A stretch of 64,000 nucleotides of DNA from NCBI RefSeq assembly GCF_018437505.1, contig NZ_CP072467.1, positions 124,001 through 188,000 of the forward strand, written 5' to 3'. The notes under the pieces were generated by a model. That model worked only from the letters and a program-made list of their open reading frames with translations, did not search any database and had not been told where the DNA came from. Source of the DNA: Spiractinospora alimapuensis. Its GTDB lineage: Bacteria > Actinomycetota > Actinomycetes > Streptosporangiales > Streptosporangiaceae. This document shows positions 11,357 through 20,276 of this stretch, piece by piece. Each line of letters opens with the position of its first letter. Position 1 is the stretch's first letter. The translations under genes and the position numbers were made by a program.

Positions 11357-12509
11357 GTGCCGACCGACGCGACTCCCGGGTCCCAGGCCGCTCTCAGAGC
11401 GGCCAACCGCCAACGCGTCGTGGACGCCCTCGACGAGGGAACACTCACCCAGGCACAGATCGCTCGGACCACCGGGCTGTCCGCCGCCACCGTGTCGAAC
11501 ATCGTGCGGGACCTCCGCGCCAACGGCACGGTCGCGGTCCGGCTGACGTCCGCCAACGGCCGTCGTGCCCGCGCGGTCAGCCTGGTCCGCCCCGCCGGCG
11601 CGGTGGGTGCGGTGACGTTCGAGGTGGACTGTATCGAGGCCGCCGTCGCCGACGGTCGAGAACGCGTCCTCGCCCGGGAGCGCATCCCCTATGACGTCGC
11701 CGCGGACCCGCTGCGGGGAGTGCGACGGGGTGCGTGGCTGCTGGAGACCGTGTTGAACGCGGCCCGCCTGGACCGAGCCTCGGTCGCGCGTGTCGTGGCC
11801 TCGGTTCCGGGGCCCGTCGACCTCGCCACCGGAGAGGTGGGGGCGACGTCCTGCATGCCGCGCTGGGTGGGCTTCGCACCCGGCGCGGCGTTAGGCGATC
11901 GGATTCGCCTGCCCGTGTCGGTGGAGAACGACGCCAACCTGTGTGCCCTCGCCGAACACCGCATGGGCGAGGCGCGGGGGTTGGACCACGTCCTCTACGT
12001 GCGGCTCACCCATGGGGTCGGAGCGGGTCTCATCGTGGCGGGCCAGCTCGTGCGCGGAGCGGGGGGAAGCGCCGGGGAGTTCGGGCACATCTCCCTGGAC
12101 GAACGGGGGCAGGTGTGTCGGTGCGGCAACCGGGGGTGCCTGGAAACCCTGGCCGGTCCACCCTCCCTGGTGTCGATGGTGCCCAGCGGAGGCCCGGTGA
12201 CGGTGGCGGATCTGATCGCCGGTGCCCATGCCGGCGATCCGGGCAGTCGGCGCATCGTGGCAGAGGCAGGAGCCGCGCTCGGACGGGGACTGGCGATCAT
12301 GGCGACCGTGCTCAACCCGCAGTTGGTGGTGGTCGGGGGAGACATCGTCGCCACCGACGCGCTCCTCCTCGACCCCCTCCGCCGCAGTCTCGAACTCGGG
12401 GGCGTTGAGTACCGCGGTGCGGGATCTCCGCGTCGTCGCCGCGAGCGTCCGGGACGCTCCACTACGGGGAGCGCTGGCCCTCGCTCTGGCGTCCACCGCC
12501 GGGGGCTGA
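11357..12509 (+). pseudogene. ROK-family sugar-responsive transcriptional regulator with an apparent frameshift
   Basis: XylR/NagC-type repressor. It has an N-terminal winged helix (LTQAQIARTTGLSAATVSNIVRDL split over residues 30-55), a ROK kinase-like domain and the zinc motif CRCGNRGCLE. GTG start at 11357 with GAGGAGG upstream. The annotated frame runs on to 12562 with a Ser/Arg-rich nonsense tail. The frame one base over reads ALSTAVRDLRVVAAS then GALALALASTAGG, ending at 12509, which is the family's normal C-terminus. A five-G run at 12398-12402 is the likely slip point: removing one G restores about 384 residues. This is either an assembly error or a real mutation. It precedes the sugar ABC operon and probably controls it. 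Confidence 0.82.
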
Positions 12510-12564
12510 GGTCAGGCCACTCGTGCTCGTTGGCTCGTAGTGGCTCGGGCCTGCGGTCTTAGTG

Positions 12565-12581
12565 CGTTCAAGAATTGAACG
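12565..12581. promoter_or_regulatory. Palindromic operator 1 of the sugar ABC operon
   Basis: CGTTCAAGAATTGAACG has 7 bp inverted arms around GAA. It contains TTGAAC, which can serve as a -35 box with TACGGT (12597-12602) as -10 at 16 bp spacing. An operator over the -35 box fits repression by the adjacent ROK regulator (inference). Confidence 0.65.
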
Positions 12582-12609
12582 TACTCACCGTGACTCTACG
12601 GTTATGAAT

Positions 12610-12627
12610 TCAAGTCTTGACCTCAAG
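12610..12627. promoter_or_regulatory. Palindromic operator 2 of the sugar ABC operon
   Basis: TCAAGTCTTGA (12610-12620) is an 11 bp palindrome centred 42 bp (about four helical turns) from operator 1. It overlaps CTTGACCTCAAG, a relative of the aconitase palindromes. It lies just after the proposed -10, where a bound repressor would block transcription. Confidence 0.55.
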
Positions 12628-12731
12628 CTGAGGCGGGAGTTGACTGCGAACCACCAGCGCATCACGTGACGCGCATCACCCCCGGTGCCGCGCTCGTGGT
12701 GCGGTCCGTGCCCGAGCGGAGGGTGAGCAGA

Positions 12732-13859
12732 GTGGTCACGAGCACAACGGCGAGCAGGCGGGTACTGGGAGCGGCGGCCGGGGTGGCGGTCATGGGAATG
12801 ATCGCCACCGGTTGCGGGGCGACCACCACGGGAGACGGGGGCGACGAATCGTCCGCCGACGTCGAGGAGGGCTTCACCATCGGGCTGCTGCTCCCCGACG
12901 AGCACACGGCGCGCTACGAGGCCTTCGACTACCCCTACTTCGAGGAGGCCGTCGGCGACCTGTGCCCCGCCTGTGAGGTCAACTACCAGAACGCCGCCCA
13001 GGACACCGACCGGCAACAAAGTCAGGTGGAGGCGATGTTGACCGAGGGGATCGAGGTCATGGTCCTCGACGCCGTCGACGCCGCGGGTGCGGGAACCATG
13101 GTGCAACAGGCCAAGGACCAAGGCGTGCCCGTGGTCGCCTACGACCGGTTGGCCGAGGGCGGTGTGGACACCTACGTCTCCTTCGACAACGTCCGTGTCG
13201 GTGAGGTCCAGGGTGAGGCCCTCTTGGAGCGACTGGAGGAGGACGACAGCGTCGACGACGGCCAGGTCGTCGTCATGCACGGGTCGCCCACCGACCCCAA
13301 CGCCTCCAACTTCAAGGAGGGAGCCCTCTCCGTCCTGGCCGACGCCGTCGACATCGGCCAGGAGTACGACACCCCGGAGTGGTCACCCGACCAGGCACAG
13401 GAGCAGATGGACGCCGCGATCACCGCCATCGGCGCGGACGACATCGTGGGCGTGTACGCCGCCAACGACGGCCTCGCCGGAGGCGCGATCGCCGCCCTGC
13501 AGAGTGGCGGCGTGACCGACCTCCCACCGGTCACCGGTCAGGACGCCGAGCTCGCCGGGATCCAACGGATCGTGGCGGAGGAGCAGTACATGACCGTCTA
13601 CAAGGCGATCCGACCCGAAGCCGACACCGCCGCGGAGATGGCGGTCGCGTTGGCGACGGGCGAGGAGTACTCCGGTGAGCACGAGATGACGGAGGTCGAG
13701 GACGGCGAAGGCAACGCCGTCCAGGCCGTCCTGCTGGACCCGATCCCCGTGACGCTGGACAACGTGATGGACACCGTCGTCGAGGACGGCTTCTACACCG
13801 TCGAGGACATCTGCGCCGACGCCTACGCCGACACCGACTTCTGCGCCGAGAACGGCTAG
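12732..13859 (+). CDS. Sugar ABC transporter substrate-binding lipoprotein (xylose/ribose type)
   Basis: Periplasmic-binding-protein-type receptor anchored to the membrane by lipidation at the cysteine of IATGC. The mature domain begins GFTIGLLLPDEHTARYEAFD and contains the pentose/hexose-binder phrases EGIEVMVLDAVD, VPVVAYDRL, IVGVYAANDGLAGGAIAAL and LPPVTGQDAE. These fit the XylF group best. I place the start at GTG 12732, 9 bases after GGAGG; the frame is open from 12666. Hairpins between this gene and the ATPase gene may let it be expressed at a higher level than the membrane parts. Confidence 0.9.
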   Translation: MVTSTTASRRVLGAAAGVAVMGMIATGCGATTTGDGGDESSADVEEGFTIGLLLPDEHTARYEAFDYPYFEEAVGDLCPACEVNYQNAAQDTDRQQSQVEAMLTEGIEVMVLDAVDAAGAGTMVQQAKDQGVPVVAYDRLAEGGVDTYVSFDNVRVGEVQGEALLERLEEDDSVDDGQVVVMHGSPTDPNASNFKEGALSVLADAVDIGQEYDTPEWSPDQAQEQMDAAITAIGADDIVGVYAANDGLAGGAIAALQSGGVTDLPPVTGQDAELAGIQRIVAEEQYMTVYKAIRPEADTAAEMAVALATGEEYSGEHEMTEVEDGEGNAVQAVLLDPIPVTLDNVMDTVVEDGFYTVEDICADAYADTDFCAENG

Positions 13860-13877
13860 GCCGCGGTCCGCTCCGCC

Positions 13878-13899
13878 GCGGAGCCCACCGAGGCTCCGC
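13878..13899 (+). repeat. Intercistronic hairpin between binding protein and ATPase genes
   Basis: GCGGAGCC pairs with GGCTCCGC around a 6-base loop. It is preceded by a second, alternative inverted repeat, CCGCGG (13861-13866 and 13876-13881). There is no T-run, so RNA stabilisation of the upstream cistron is more likely than termination. Confidence 0.55.
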
Positions 13900-13953
13900 C
13901 ACGTTCGTGACCCCCTCAGGCGACCCCTGGTCGACGAAGGAGAACCATCTCGC

Positions 13954-14745
13954 ATGCCTCCCGTGCCCCATCCCATCCTGGAACTCACCGGAGTCTCCAA
14001 ACGGTTCGGCGCCGTCCAGGCGCTGAGTGACGTCGCGCTACGAATCGACGCCGGGGAGGTCGTCGCCCTCGTCGGAGACAACGGCGCGGGGAAGTCCACT
14101 CTGGTGAAGGCGATCGCCGGCGTCAGCCCCGCCGACACCGGGACGGTCCTCTGGAAGGGCCGTCCCGTCCGCATCACCAAGCCGGGCGACGCGCAGAACC
14201 TGGGGATCGCCACCATCTACCAGGACCTCGCTCTCTGCGACAACCTCGACATCGTGGCGAACCTCTTCCTCGGAACGGAGCACACGACGGCCGGCCTCCT
14301 GGACGAGCTGGAGATGGAACGCCGCGCCGCCGAACTCCTGGACTCGTTGTCGGTGCGGATCCCGAGCCTGCGCGTGCCCGTCGCCTCCCTGTCTGGTGGA
14401 CAACGCCAGATCATCGCCATCGCTCGATCCCTGTTGGGCGAGCCGGAGGTCGTGTTGCTCGACGAGCCGACCGCGGCACTCGGAGTGGCACAGACGGCCC
14501 AGGTGCTCGACCTGATCGAGCGGATGCGGGACCGGGGGCTCGGAATCATCCTCATCAGCCACAACATGGCGGACGTGCGGGCGGTGGCCGATCGCGCCGT
14601 CGTGCTGCGCCTGGGCCGCAACGGTGGCGACTTCGCCCTGGACGACACCAACTACGAGGAGATCGTCGCGGCGATCACCGGAGCCGGTGACGACGTGGTC
14701 ACCCGCAGGCCGCCCAGGGGCCAGATCGCAGAGGAGGGCCAATGA
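13954..14745 (+). CDS. Sugar ABC transporter ATP-binding protein (single ABC domain)
   Basis: ATPase subunit of the sugar importer, 263 residues. Walker A is GDNGAGKST near residue 44, the signature LSGGQRQ near 147 and Walker B VVLLDEPTAAL near 166, followed by the H-loop ISHNM. Unlike XylG/RbsA it has one ABC domain, like FrcA-type importers, so the complex would use a homodimer. Start at the ATG at 13954 behind AAGGAG. It overlaps the permease gene by ATGA, implying translational coupling. Confidence 0.93.
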   Translation: MPPVPHPILELTGVSKRFGAVQALSDVALRIDAGEVVALVGDNGAGKSTLVKAIAGVSPADTGTVLWKGRPVRITKPGDAQNLGIATIYQDLALCDNLDIVANLFLGTEHTTAGLLDELEMERRAAELLDSLSVRIPSLRVPVASLSGGQRQIIAIARSLLGEPEVVLLDEPTAALGVAQTAQVLDLIERMRDRGLGIILISHNMADVRAVADRAVVLRLGRNGGDFALDDTNYEEIVAAITGAGDDVVTRRPPRGQIAEEGQ

Positions 14746-16001
14746 CATCGGAGATCCAGTCCACCCCCGCCAACGGCTCGGGGCGCGCGGCCGATCCCCG
14801 TCTGGTGCGCGACCACGGCGCGGTGGGCGGGATCGCGGCGTCGTTGGTGCACCGGATCCGTGGCGGGGAACTGGGGCCGCTTCCCGTCATCGCGGGGCTG
14901 GCCGTCATCGCCGTCGTCTTCCAGTACCTGAACAGCTCCTTCCTCACCCCCCAGAACATCTCCAACATCGCCGTGCAGCTCGTGGGCTACGGACTCCTGT
15001 CCTCAGGCGTCATCATGGTGCTGTTGCTCGGCGAGATCGACCTGTCCATCGGTTCGCTCGCCGGAGTGTCCGGCGCGGTCCTGGCCGTGCTCACCGTCAA
15101 TATGGGACTGTCCGACCTCGCCGGGATCATCCTCGCCGTCGTCGTCGGGGCGGCGATCGGCGCCCTGCACGGCACCGTCTTCGCCAAACTCGGTGTCCCC
15201 GCGTTCGTGGTCACCCTGGCCGGCCTACTCGGCTGGAAGGGAGCCCACCTCTACATCCTCGGGGCCGAGGGCACGATCAACATTCCCCGTGACGGCCTGA
15301 TCGCCAGCCTCACCAAGACCTACTTCACCCCCGCCTACGGGTGGGCGATCGGTGTGGCCGCCGTCCTCGTCTTCCTCGCGGCGACCGTGTACGGCGAATG
15401 GCGCCGCGTCCACGCCGGCCTCGAGGCGCGTTCCGCGGCCGATGTCGCCCTGCGCACGACCGTCCTGGCCGTTCCGGTCCTCGGAGGGGTCTACGTCCTG
15501 AACCTTTGGAACGGGGTGCCTCTCGCGTTCCTCATCTTCGTGGGGTTCGTGGTCGTCTTCGACATCGTGCTGCGGCGAACCCGCTACGGACGAATGGTGT
15601 TCGCGGTCGGCGGCAACGCCGAGGCCGCGCGTCGCGCTGGCATCAACGTGGATCTCGTGCGCATTAGCTGCTTCACGCTCTCCTCCACCCTGGCCGCGAT
15701 CGGCGGCGTCATGATCGTGTCGCGCAACAACGCCGTCAGCCAACAGACCGGCGGTGACGAAGTCCTGATGTTCGCCATCGCCGCCGCGGTCATCGGCGGG
15801 ACGAGTCTGTTCGGCGGGCGGGGAAGCGCGTACTCGGCGTTGCTCGGCATGCTCGTCATCCAGGCGATCACCGCGGGGCTCTTCCTGATGCAGATGTCGG
15901 CCTCGGTCCGTTTCATGATCACCGCGGTGGTGCTTCTGGTCGCCGTCGTCCTCGACGCGATGACCCGACGCAGCCGACGGGTCCACGCCCGCGGCGGGTA
16001 G
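14742..16001 (+). CDS. Sugar ABC transporter permease (XylH/RbsC type)
   Basis: Membrane subunit of the sugar importer, 419 residues with about ten hydrophobic segments. Family phrases are GEIDLSIGSLAGVSGAV, FAKLGVPAFVVTLAGL, the cytoplasmic EAA-like loop GGNAEAARRAGI near residue 287, and GGTSLFGGRGS. It has an extra N-terminal region of about 40 residues before the first helix. Four-base overlap with the ATPase gene. Sugar identity (probably xylose or a related pentose) rests on similarity in type and on the ROK regulator, not on proof. Confidence 0.92.
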   Translation: MTSEIQSTPANGSGRAADPRLVRDHGAVGGIAASLVHRIRGGELGPLPVIAGLAVIAVVFQYLNSSFLTPQNISNIAVQLVGYGLLSSGVIMVLLLGEIDLSIGSLAGVSGAVLAVLTVNMGLSDLAGIILAVVVGAAIGALHGTVFAKLGVPAFVVTLAGLLGWKGAHLYILGAEGTINIPRDGLIASLTKTYFTPAYGWAIGVAAVLVFLAATVYGEWRRVHAGLEARSAADVALRTTVLAVPVLGGVYVLNLWNGVPLAFLIFVGFVVVFDIVLRRTRYGRMVFAVGGNAEAARRAGINVDLVRISCFTLSSTLAAIGGVMIVSRNNAVSQQTGGDEVLMFAIAAAVIGGTSLFGGRGSAYSALLGMLVIQAITAGLFLMQMSASVRFMITAVVLLVAVVLDAMTRRSRRVHARGG

Positions 16002-16068
16002 GCGCGGCCGGCAACCGGCTAGCGGTGTCGGGCCCCGCTCGCGAGACGCGGTTCCGGCCGGGGCCCGG

Positions 16069-16557
16069 TCAGTCGGCGAGCAGCCAGTTGAGTTCGGTGC
16101 GCAGGTCGTGGGGGTCCATATCCGGCCGCGGCTCGGTGACGTACACCTCCCAGCCGAGCGCGGCCGGGGTGTGGCCGCTGGTCTGGATCCAGGACGCCAG
16201 CTCCTCCCACGTCGCCCCGAGTTCGCTGTAGTCGCCCCGGTGCACCACCCGGACGACCCGTCCGGCGGGGAGCGATCCAGGAACGACGTCGCCGTCCGGG
16301 GCCACCGCGCGGTCGGTCATGAACCCGAGGGTGAGGTCCATCGGCTCCGTCTCGGGACCGTCGTAGGCGGCGAACGCCGGGCCCGTGATGGCCACCCCCT
16401 GACGCTCGAGCGCGGCGGCGAGCGCGGGGAACGATCGGTCGTAGAACGCGACCAACTCCGCCGCGGGTACCCGGCCGTGGATCACGGCCGTCGTCCGCTG
16501 CTCCACGGTCACGACGTGCGGCGCGGTCTCGTCGAAACCCGTCGTGTTCTCCTGCAT
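16069..16557 (-). CDS. GyrI-like / effector-binding domain protein
   Basis: Stand-alone small-molecule-binding domain of 162 residues. It has the pattern seen in GyrI and in the effector domains of AraC- and MerR-type regulators: HVVTVEQRTTAVIHGRVP, an internal repeat-like second half and VVHRGDYSELGATWEELASW with ELNWLLAD at the end. It has no DNA-binding domain. I start at ATG 16557 because GGGAGG sits about 4 bases upstream; the frame is open to 16659. It lies convergent to the sugar permease gene and divergent from the TSUP gene, so context does not give its ligand. Confidence 0.8.
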   Translation of the reverse strand: MQENTTGFDETAPHVVTVEQRTTAVIHGRVPAAELVAFYDRSFPALAAALERQGVAITGPAFAAYDGPETEPMDLTLGFMTDRAVAPDGDVVPGSLPAGRVVRVVHRGDYSELGATWEELASWIQTSGHTPAALGWEVYVTEPRPDMDPHDLRTELNWLLAD

Positions 16558-16703
16558 CGAACCTCCCATACCGGACGCCCAACGGGGCCGTTGGTCACCA
16601 CCGGTCGTGTTGACCGAGGACAGCGCGGAACCAGGATGTCGCACCCGCCCGACCGGCACCTGCGCGACAGGCCGGAGGGCGCCGTACTGTAGCGTGACGC
16701 CCC

Positions 16704-17423
16704 GTGGTGGACCCCAGCATCGTCCTGATCGCCGGGACCGCCGTCCTGCTCGGGGCCGTCGTGCAGAGCGGAGTCGGTCTCGGTCTCGGCCTCGTGGCCG
16801 CGCCCGTCGTCGCCTTCCTCGATCCCACGCTCCTGCCGGGCGCTCTCCTCGTGCCGTTGACAGTGCTTCCGCTGCTCACGGTCGGGGCGGAGTACCGGTT
16901 CGTGGACTGGCGCGGGCTCGCCTGGGCGGTGCCGGCCCGCATCGTCGGGGTCGCCCTGGGCGTCGGGGTGGTGGCCACGGTCTCTCCCCAACTGCTGGCC
17001 GCGGGCGTCGGCGTGATGGTTCTCATCGCCGTCGTGGTGTCCCTCCTCGCCACCAGCGTTCGGGCCACTCCCGTCAGCCTGACCGTCGCCGGCGTGATCT
17101 CCGGTACCACCGGGACGGCGACCTCCATCGGCGGTCCGCCCATGGCGCTGGTGTACCAACACGCCGACGCCTCCCGCGTCCGCGCCACGCTCAGCGTGTA
17201 CTTCATCATCGGTTGCCTCATGTCGATCGTCGGCCTGTGGGCCGGCGGGCAATTGCCGCCCGACCAGGTGGTGACCGGCGTGTTCTTCGTCCCGTTCCTC
17301 GTCGTCGGATTCCTCGTCGCACGTCCCCTGCGCCACGTGCTCAGCGGGAACCGTCTTCGTGTCCCACTTCTGGTGGTCGTCACCGTCGCCGGTGTCTCCC
17401 TGTTGGCGCAGGCGCTTCTCTGA
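16704..17423 (+). CDS. TSUP family transporter (TauE/SafE type)
   Basis: Multi-pass membrane protein of 239 residues with about seven or eight hydrophobic segments. Its family motif region is GVISGTTGTATSIGGPPMAL near residue 132. TSUP proteins export or import sulfur-containing or organic anions, and the substrate here is unknown. GTG start at 16704. The preceding sequence has no strong ribosome site, so the start could be leaderless or slightly off. It lies just upstream of mug with about 70 bp between. Confidence 0.86.
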   Translation: MVDPSIVLIAGTAVLLGAVVQSGVGLGLGLVAAPVVAFLDPTLLPGALLVPLTVLPLLTVGAEYRFVDWRGLAWAVPARIVGVALGVGVVATVSPQLLAAGVGVMVLIAVVVSLLATSVRATPVSLTVAGVISGTTGTATSIGGPPMALVYQHADASRVRATLSVYFIIGCLMSIVGLWAGGQLPPDQVVTGVFFVPFLVVGFLVARPLRHVLSGNRLRVPLLVVVTVAGVSLLAQALL

Positions 17424-17496
17424 GGGAGCCGCCCGCGCCGAACGGGTCGGGGGCGGGCGCGCGGCACAGGGCTCCATCGGCCCTATCCTGGCCCCC

Positions 17497-18111
17497 ATGG
17501 CACGACCCACCGCCGAGGAGCTGGAGCGGGCCCGCGACCGCGTCATCCCCGACGTGATCGCCCCCGGGCTGGACTTTCTCCTGTGCGGCATCAACCCCGG
17601 GCTCTACTCGGCCCATACCGGTCACCATTTCGCGCGGCCCGGAAACCGGTTCTGGCCGGCGCTGTACCGTTCGGGGCTCACCCCTCGGTTGCTCCGTCCC
17701 GAGGAGCAGGACCGCCTGCTCCAGTGGGGCTTGGGCGTGACCAACATCGCACGTCGCGCGACGGCGCGCGCCGACGAGCTCACGGCCGAGGACTTCGCGC
17801 TCGGTGGGGAGATCCTGCGCCGCAAACTCCGCGAGTACCGTCCCCGGCTGCTCGCGGTCCTCGGCATCACCGCGTTTCGGACCACCTTCGCCCGGCCCGG
17901 GGCGGGCGTGGGCCGTCAGGACCTCAGGATCGAGGACGTCCCGGTCTGGGTCCTGCCGAGCCCCAGTGGCCTCAACGCCCACTGGAGTGTCGACGCCATC
18001 GCCGAGGAGATGACACGAATGCGCCACTGGCTCGGTGAACCGGACGACGCCCTGTCGCGTCCCACCCCTCAGGGCGACGCGGACGTGACGCGCCGGCCGA
18101 CGTCCCGGTGA
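17497..18111 (+). CDS. mug: G/U mismatch-specific DNA glycosylase
   Basis: Removes uracil or thymine from G:U/G:T mispairs in DNA. The protein is 204 residues. The catalytic-site motif GINPGLYSAHTGHHFARPGN lies near residue 29 and the second motif, PSPSGLNAHW, near 154; both are typical of the Mug branch of the uracil-DNA glycosylase superfamily. The ATG at 17497 begins the family's usual N-terminus; the frame is open further up to 17359 inside the TSUP gene. A Pro/Thr-rich tail follows the fold. Confidence 0.92.
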   Translation: MARPTAEELERARDRVIPDVIAPGLDFLLCGINPGLYSAHTGHHFARPGNRFWPALYRSGLTPRLLRPEEQDRLLQWGLGVTNIARRATARADELTAEDFALGGEILRRKLREYRPRLLAVLGITAFRTTFARPGAGVGRQDLRIEDVPVWVLPSPSGLNAHWSVDAIAEEMTRMRHWLGEPDDALSRPTPQGDADVTRRPTSR

Positions 18112-18147
18112 GGGCACGTGACACCTACACTCAAAAGACCGACCCCT

Positions 18148-18175
18148 AGACCGCTCCCGGTTCGGGAGGCGGTCT
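18148..18175 (+). terminator. Hairpin between mug and dxs
   Basis: AGACCGCTCCCG pairs with CGGGAGGCGGTCT, with one bulged G and a 3-base loop. There is no T-run. It may end the mug transcript or sit in the dxs leader. Confidence 0.5.
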
Positions 18176-18227
18176 GCGGGCCCGCGGTGGTGCGGTGCCC
18201 GTCCGCTGGCGAGAGGACTGACACGAG

Positions 18228-20132
18228 TTGACGCTGCTTGAGTCGATCAACCACCCCGACGACCTCAAGAAGCTCCATCCCGCACAGCTTCCACGGCTGG
18301 CGCGGGAGATTCGCGAGTTCCTCGTCCGCGAGGTGACCCGCACCGGAGGCCACCTGGGACCAAACCTCGGGGTCGTCGAGCTCACCGTGGCCCTGCACCG
18401 GGTCTTCGACTCTCCCGACGACCCCGTGTTCTTCGACACCGGACACCAGTCCTATGTCCACAAGCTCCTCACCGGGCGCCAGGACTTCTCGGACCTGCGC
18501 CAGAGCGGTGGCCTCTCCGGCTACCCCTCGCGTGAGGAGTCCGAGCACGACATGGTGGAGAACTCCCACGCCTCCACCGCGCTGTCCTACGCCGACGGCT
18601 ACGCCAAGGCCAACGCCGTGCGGGGCCGCGGCGACTCCACGGCCGTGGCCGTCATCGGCGACGGGGCCCTCACCGGCGGTATGGCGTGGGAGGCGTTGAA
18701 CAACATCGCCGCCGGGCAGGACCGTCGCCTGGTCATCGTGGTCAACGACAACGGCCGCTCCTACTCGCCGACCATCGGCGGTCTGGCCGACCATCTCGCC
18801 TCGGTGCGCATGACGCCTGCCTACGAGCAGGCACTCGGTGTCGTCAAGGCGAGTCTGCACCGTACCCCCCTGGTCGGCCAACCCCTCTACGACGCGCTCC
18901 ACGGCATCAAGAAGGGGCTCAAGGACGCGATCCAGCCGCAGGTCATGTTCGAGGACCTCGGCCTGAAGTACGTCGGCCCGATCAACGGACACGACACCGC
19001 CGCCGTCGAGAGCGCGCTGCGCCGGGCCAAGGCCTTCGGCGGGCCGGTGATCGTGCACTGCATCACCCAGAAGGGCAAAGGTCACCCACCGGCGGAGAAC
19101 CACGAGGAGGACCAGTTCCACGCCGTGCGGGCCGCCGCGCCCACGGGCGCCTCCTCCGGACCGTCGCGACCCAAGTGGACGTCGGTGTTCCGTGAGGAGA
19201 TGGTGGAGGTCGGGGCGGAACGTTCCGACGTCGTGGCGATCACCGCGGCGATGCTCTACCCGACCGGACTCGACGCTTTCGCCGAGGCGTACCCGAACCG
19301 CTGCTTCGACGTCGGCATCGCCGAACAGCACGCGGCGACCTCCGCCGCGGGCCTCGCCATGGGCGGACTCCACCCCGTGGTCGCGGTCTACTCCACCTTC
19401 CTGAACCGCGCGTTCGACCAGGTCCTCATGGACGTCGCCCTGCACCGTACGGCGGTCACGTTCTGTCTGGACCGTGCCGGGGTCACCGGCCCGGACGGAG
19501 CGAGCCACCACGGGATGTGGGACCTGTCCATCCTCAATCTGGTGCCGGGCCTCGCGGTGGCGGTGCCCCGCGACGAGCCGCGGATGCGGGAGCTCCTGCG
19601 CGAGGCCGTGGCCGTGGACGACGGCCCCACGGCGCTGCGCTACCCCACCGGCTCGGTCCCGGCCGAGGTGCCGACCCTGGAGCACCGCGACGGCCTGGAC
19701 ATCCTGCACGATCCCACGACGGCCGAGCTGGACAAGGACCTCCTCCTGGTCGCGGTGGGGCCGATGGCGGGCCTTTGCCGCGACGTCGCCGAACGTCTGG
19801 CCCAGCAGGGCATCGGTGTCACGGTGGTCGACCCCCGGTGGGTGAAGCCGGTCAACCCCGCGCTGCTGCGGGAGGCGGAGCGGCACCGTGTGCTCGCGGT
19901 GGTCGAGGACAGCGGCCGCGCCGGGGGCGTCGGCGACGCCGTCGCCCGGGCGGTGCGCGAGCGGGACCTCGACGTCGCCGTGCGAACCTTCGGTGTCGAG
20001 CAGGAGTTCCTGCGCCATGGAGACCGTGCGGAGATCCTGGCCGAGCAGGGGCTCAGTCCCCAGGACTTGGCGCGGGATCTCACCGCCGCCGTCGCCAAAC
20101 GCGCGTCGGACCCGGTGCAGGAACCGGCCTGA
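18228..20132 (+). CDS. dxs: 1-deoxy-D-xylulose-5-phosphate synthase
   Basis: First enzyme of the MEP isoprenoid pathway; condenses pyruvate and glyceraldehyde-3-phosphate using thiamine diphosphate. The 634-residue protein has the TPP motif [16 protein letters not shown] near residue 144, the [13 protein letters not shown] segment, and the transketolase-like middle and C-terminal domains ([31 protein letters not shown]). It starts at TTG 18228 with GAGAGGA upstream, giving the usual MTLLESI beginning. It is monocistronic and downstream of a hairpin. Confidence 0.97.
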   Translation: MTLLESINHPDDLKKLHPAQLPRLAREIREFLVREVTRTGGHLGPNLGVVELTVALHRVFDSPDDPVFFDTGHQSYVHKLLTGRQDFSDLRQSGGLSGYPSREESEHDMVENSHASTALSYADGYAKANAVRGRGDSTAVAVIGDGALTGGMAWEALNNIAAGQDRRLVIVVNDNGRSYSPTIGGLADHLASVRMTPAYEQALGVVKASLHRTPLVGQPLYDALHGIKKGLKDAIQPQVMFEDLGLKYVGPINGHDTAAVESALRRAKAFGGPVIVHCITQKGKGHPPAENHEEDQFHAVRAAAPTGASSGPSRPKWTSVFREEMVEVGAERSDVVAITAAMLYPTGLDAFAEAYPNRCFDVGIAEQHAATSAAGLAMGGLHPVVAVYSTFLNRAFDQVLMDVALHRTAVTFCLDRAGVTGPDGASHHGMWDLSILNLVPGLAVAVPRDEPRMRELLREAVAVDDGPTALRYPTGSVPAEVPTLEHRDGLDILHDPTTAELDKDLLLVAVGPMAGLCRDVAERLAQQGIGVTVVDPRWVKPVNPALLREAERHRVLAVVEDSGRAGGVGDAVARAVRERDLDVAVRTFGVEQEFLRHGDRAEILAEQGLSPQDLARDLTAAVAKRASDPVQEPA

Positions 20133-20276
20133 CGTCGCAGGGCGTGCGACCAACGGTCCCGCGCGCTCGGACCGGGCCGCCGGCGGGCGTGTACCGGGCC
20201 CTCGACGGCCGGCAGCGCGCGGCGTCCGCGAGGGTGAAGCGAGACGTGGGGACGGTCCATACGCCACAATGGCGTA

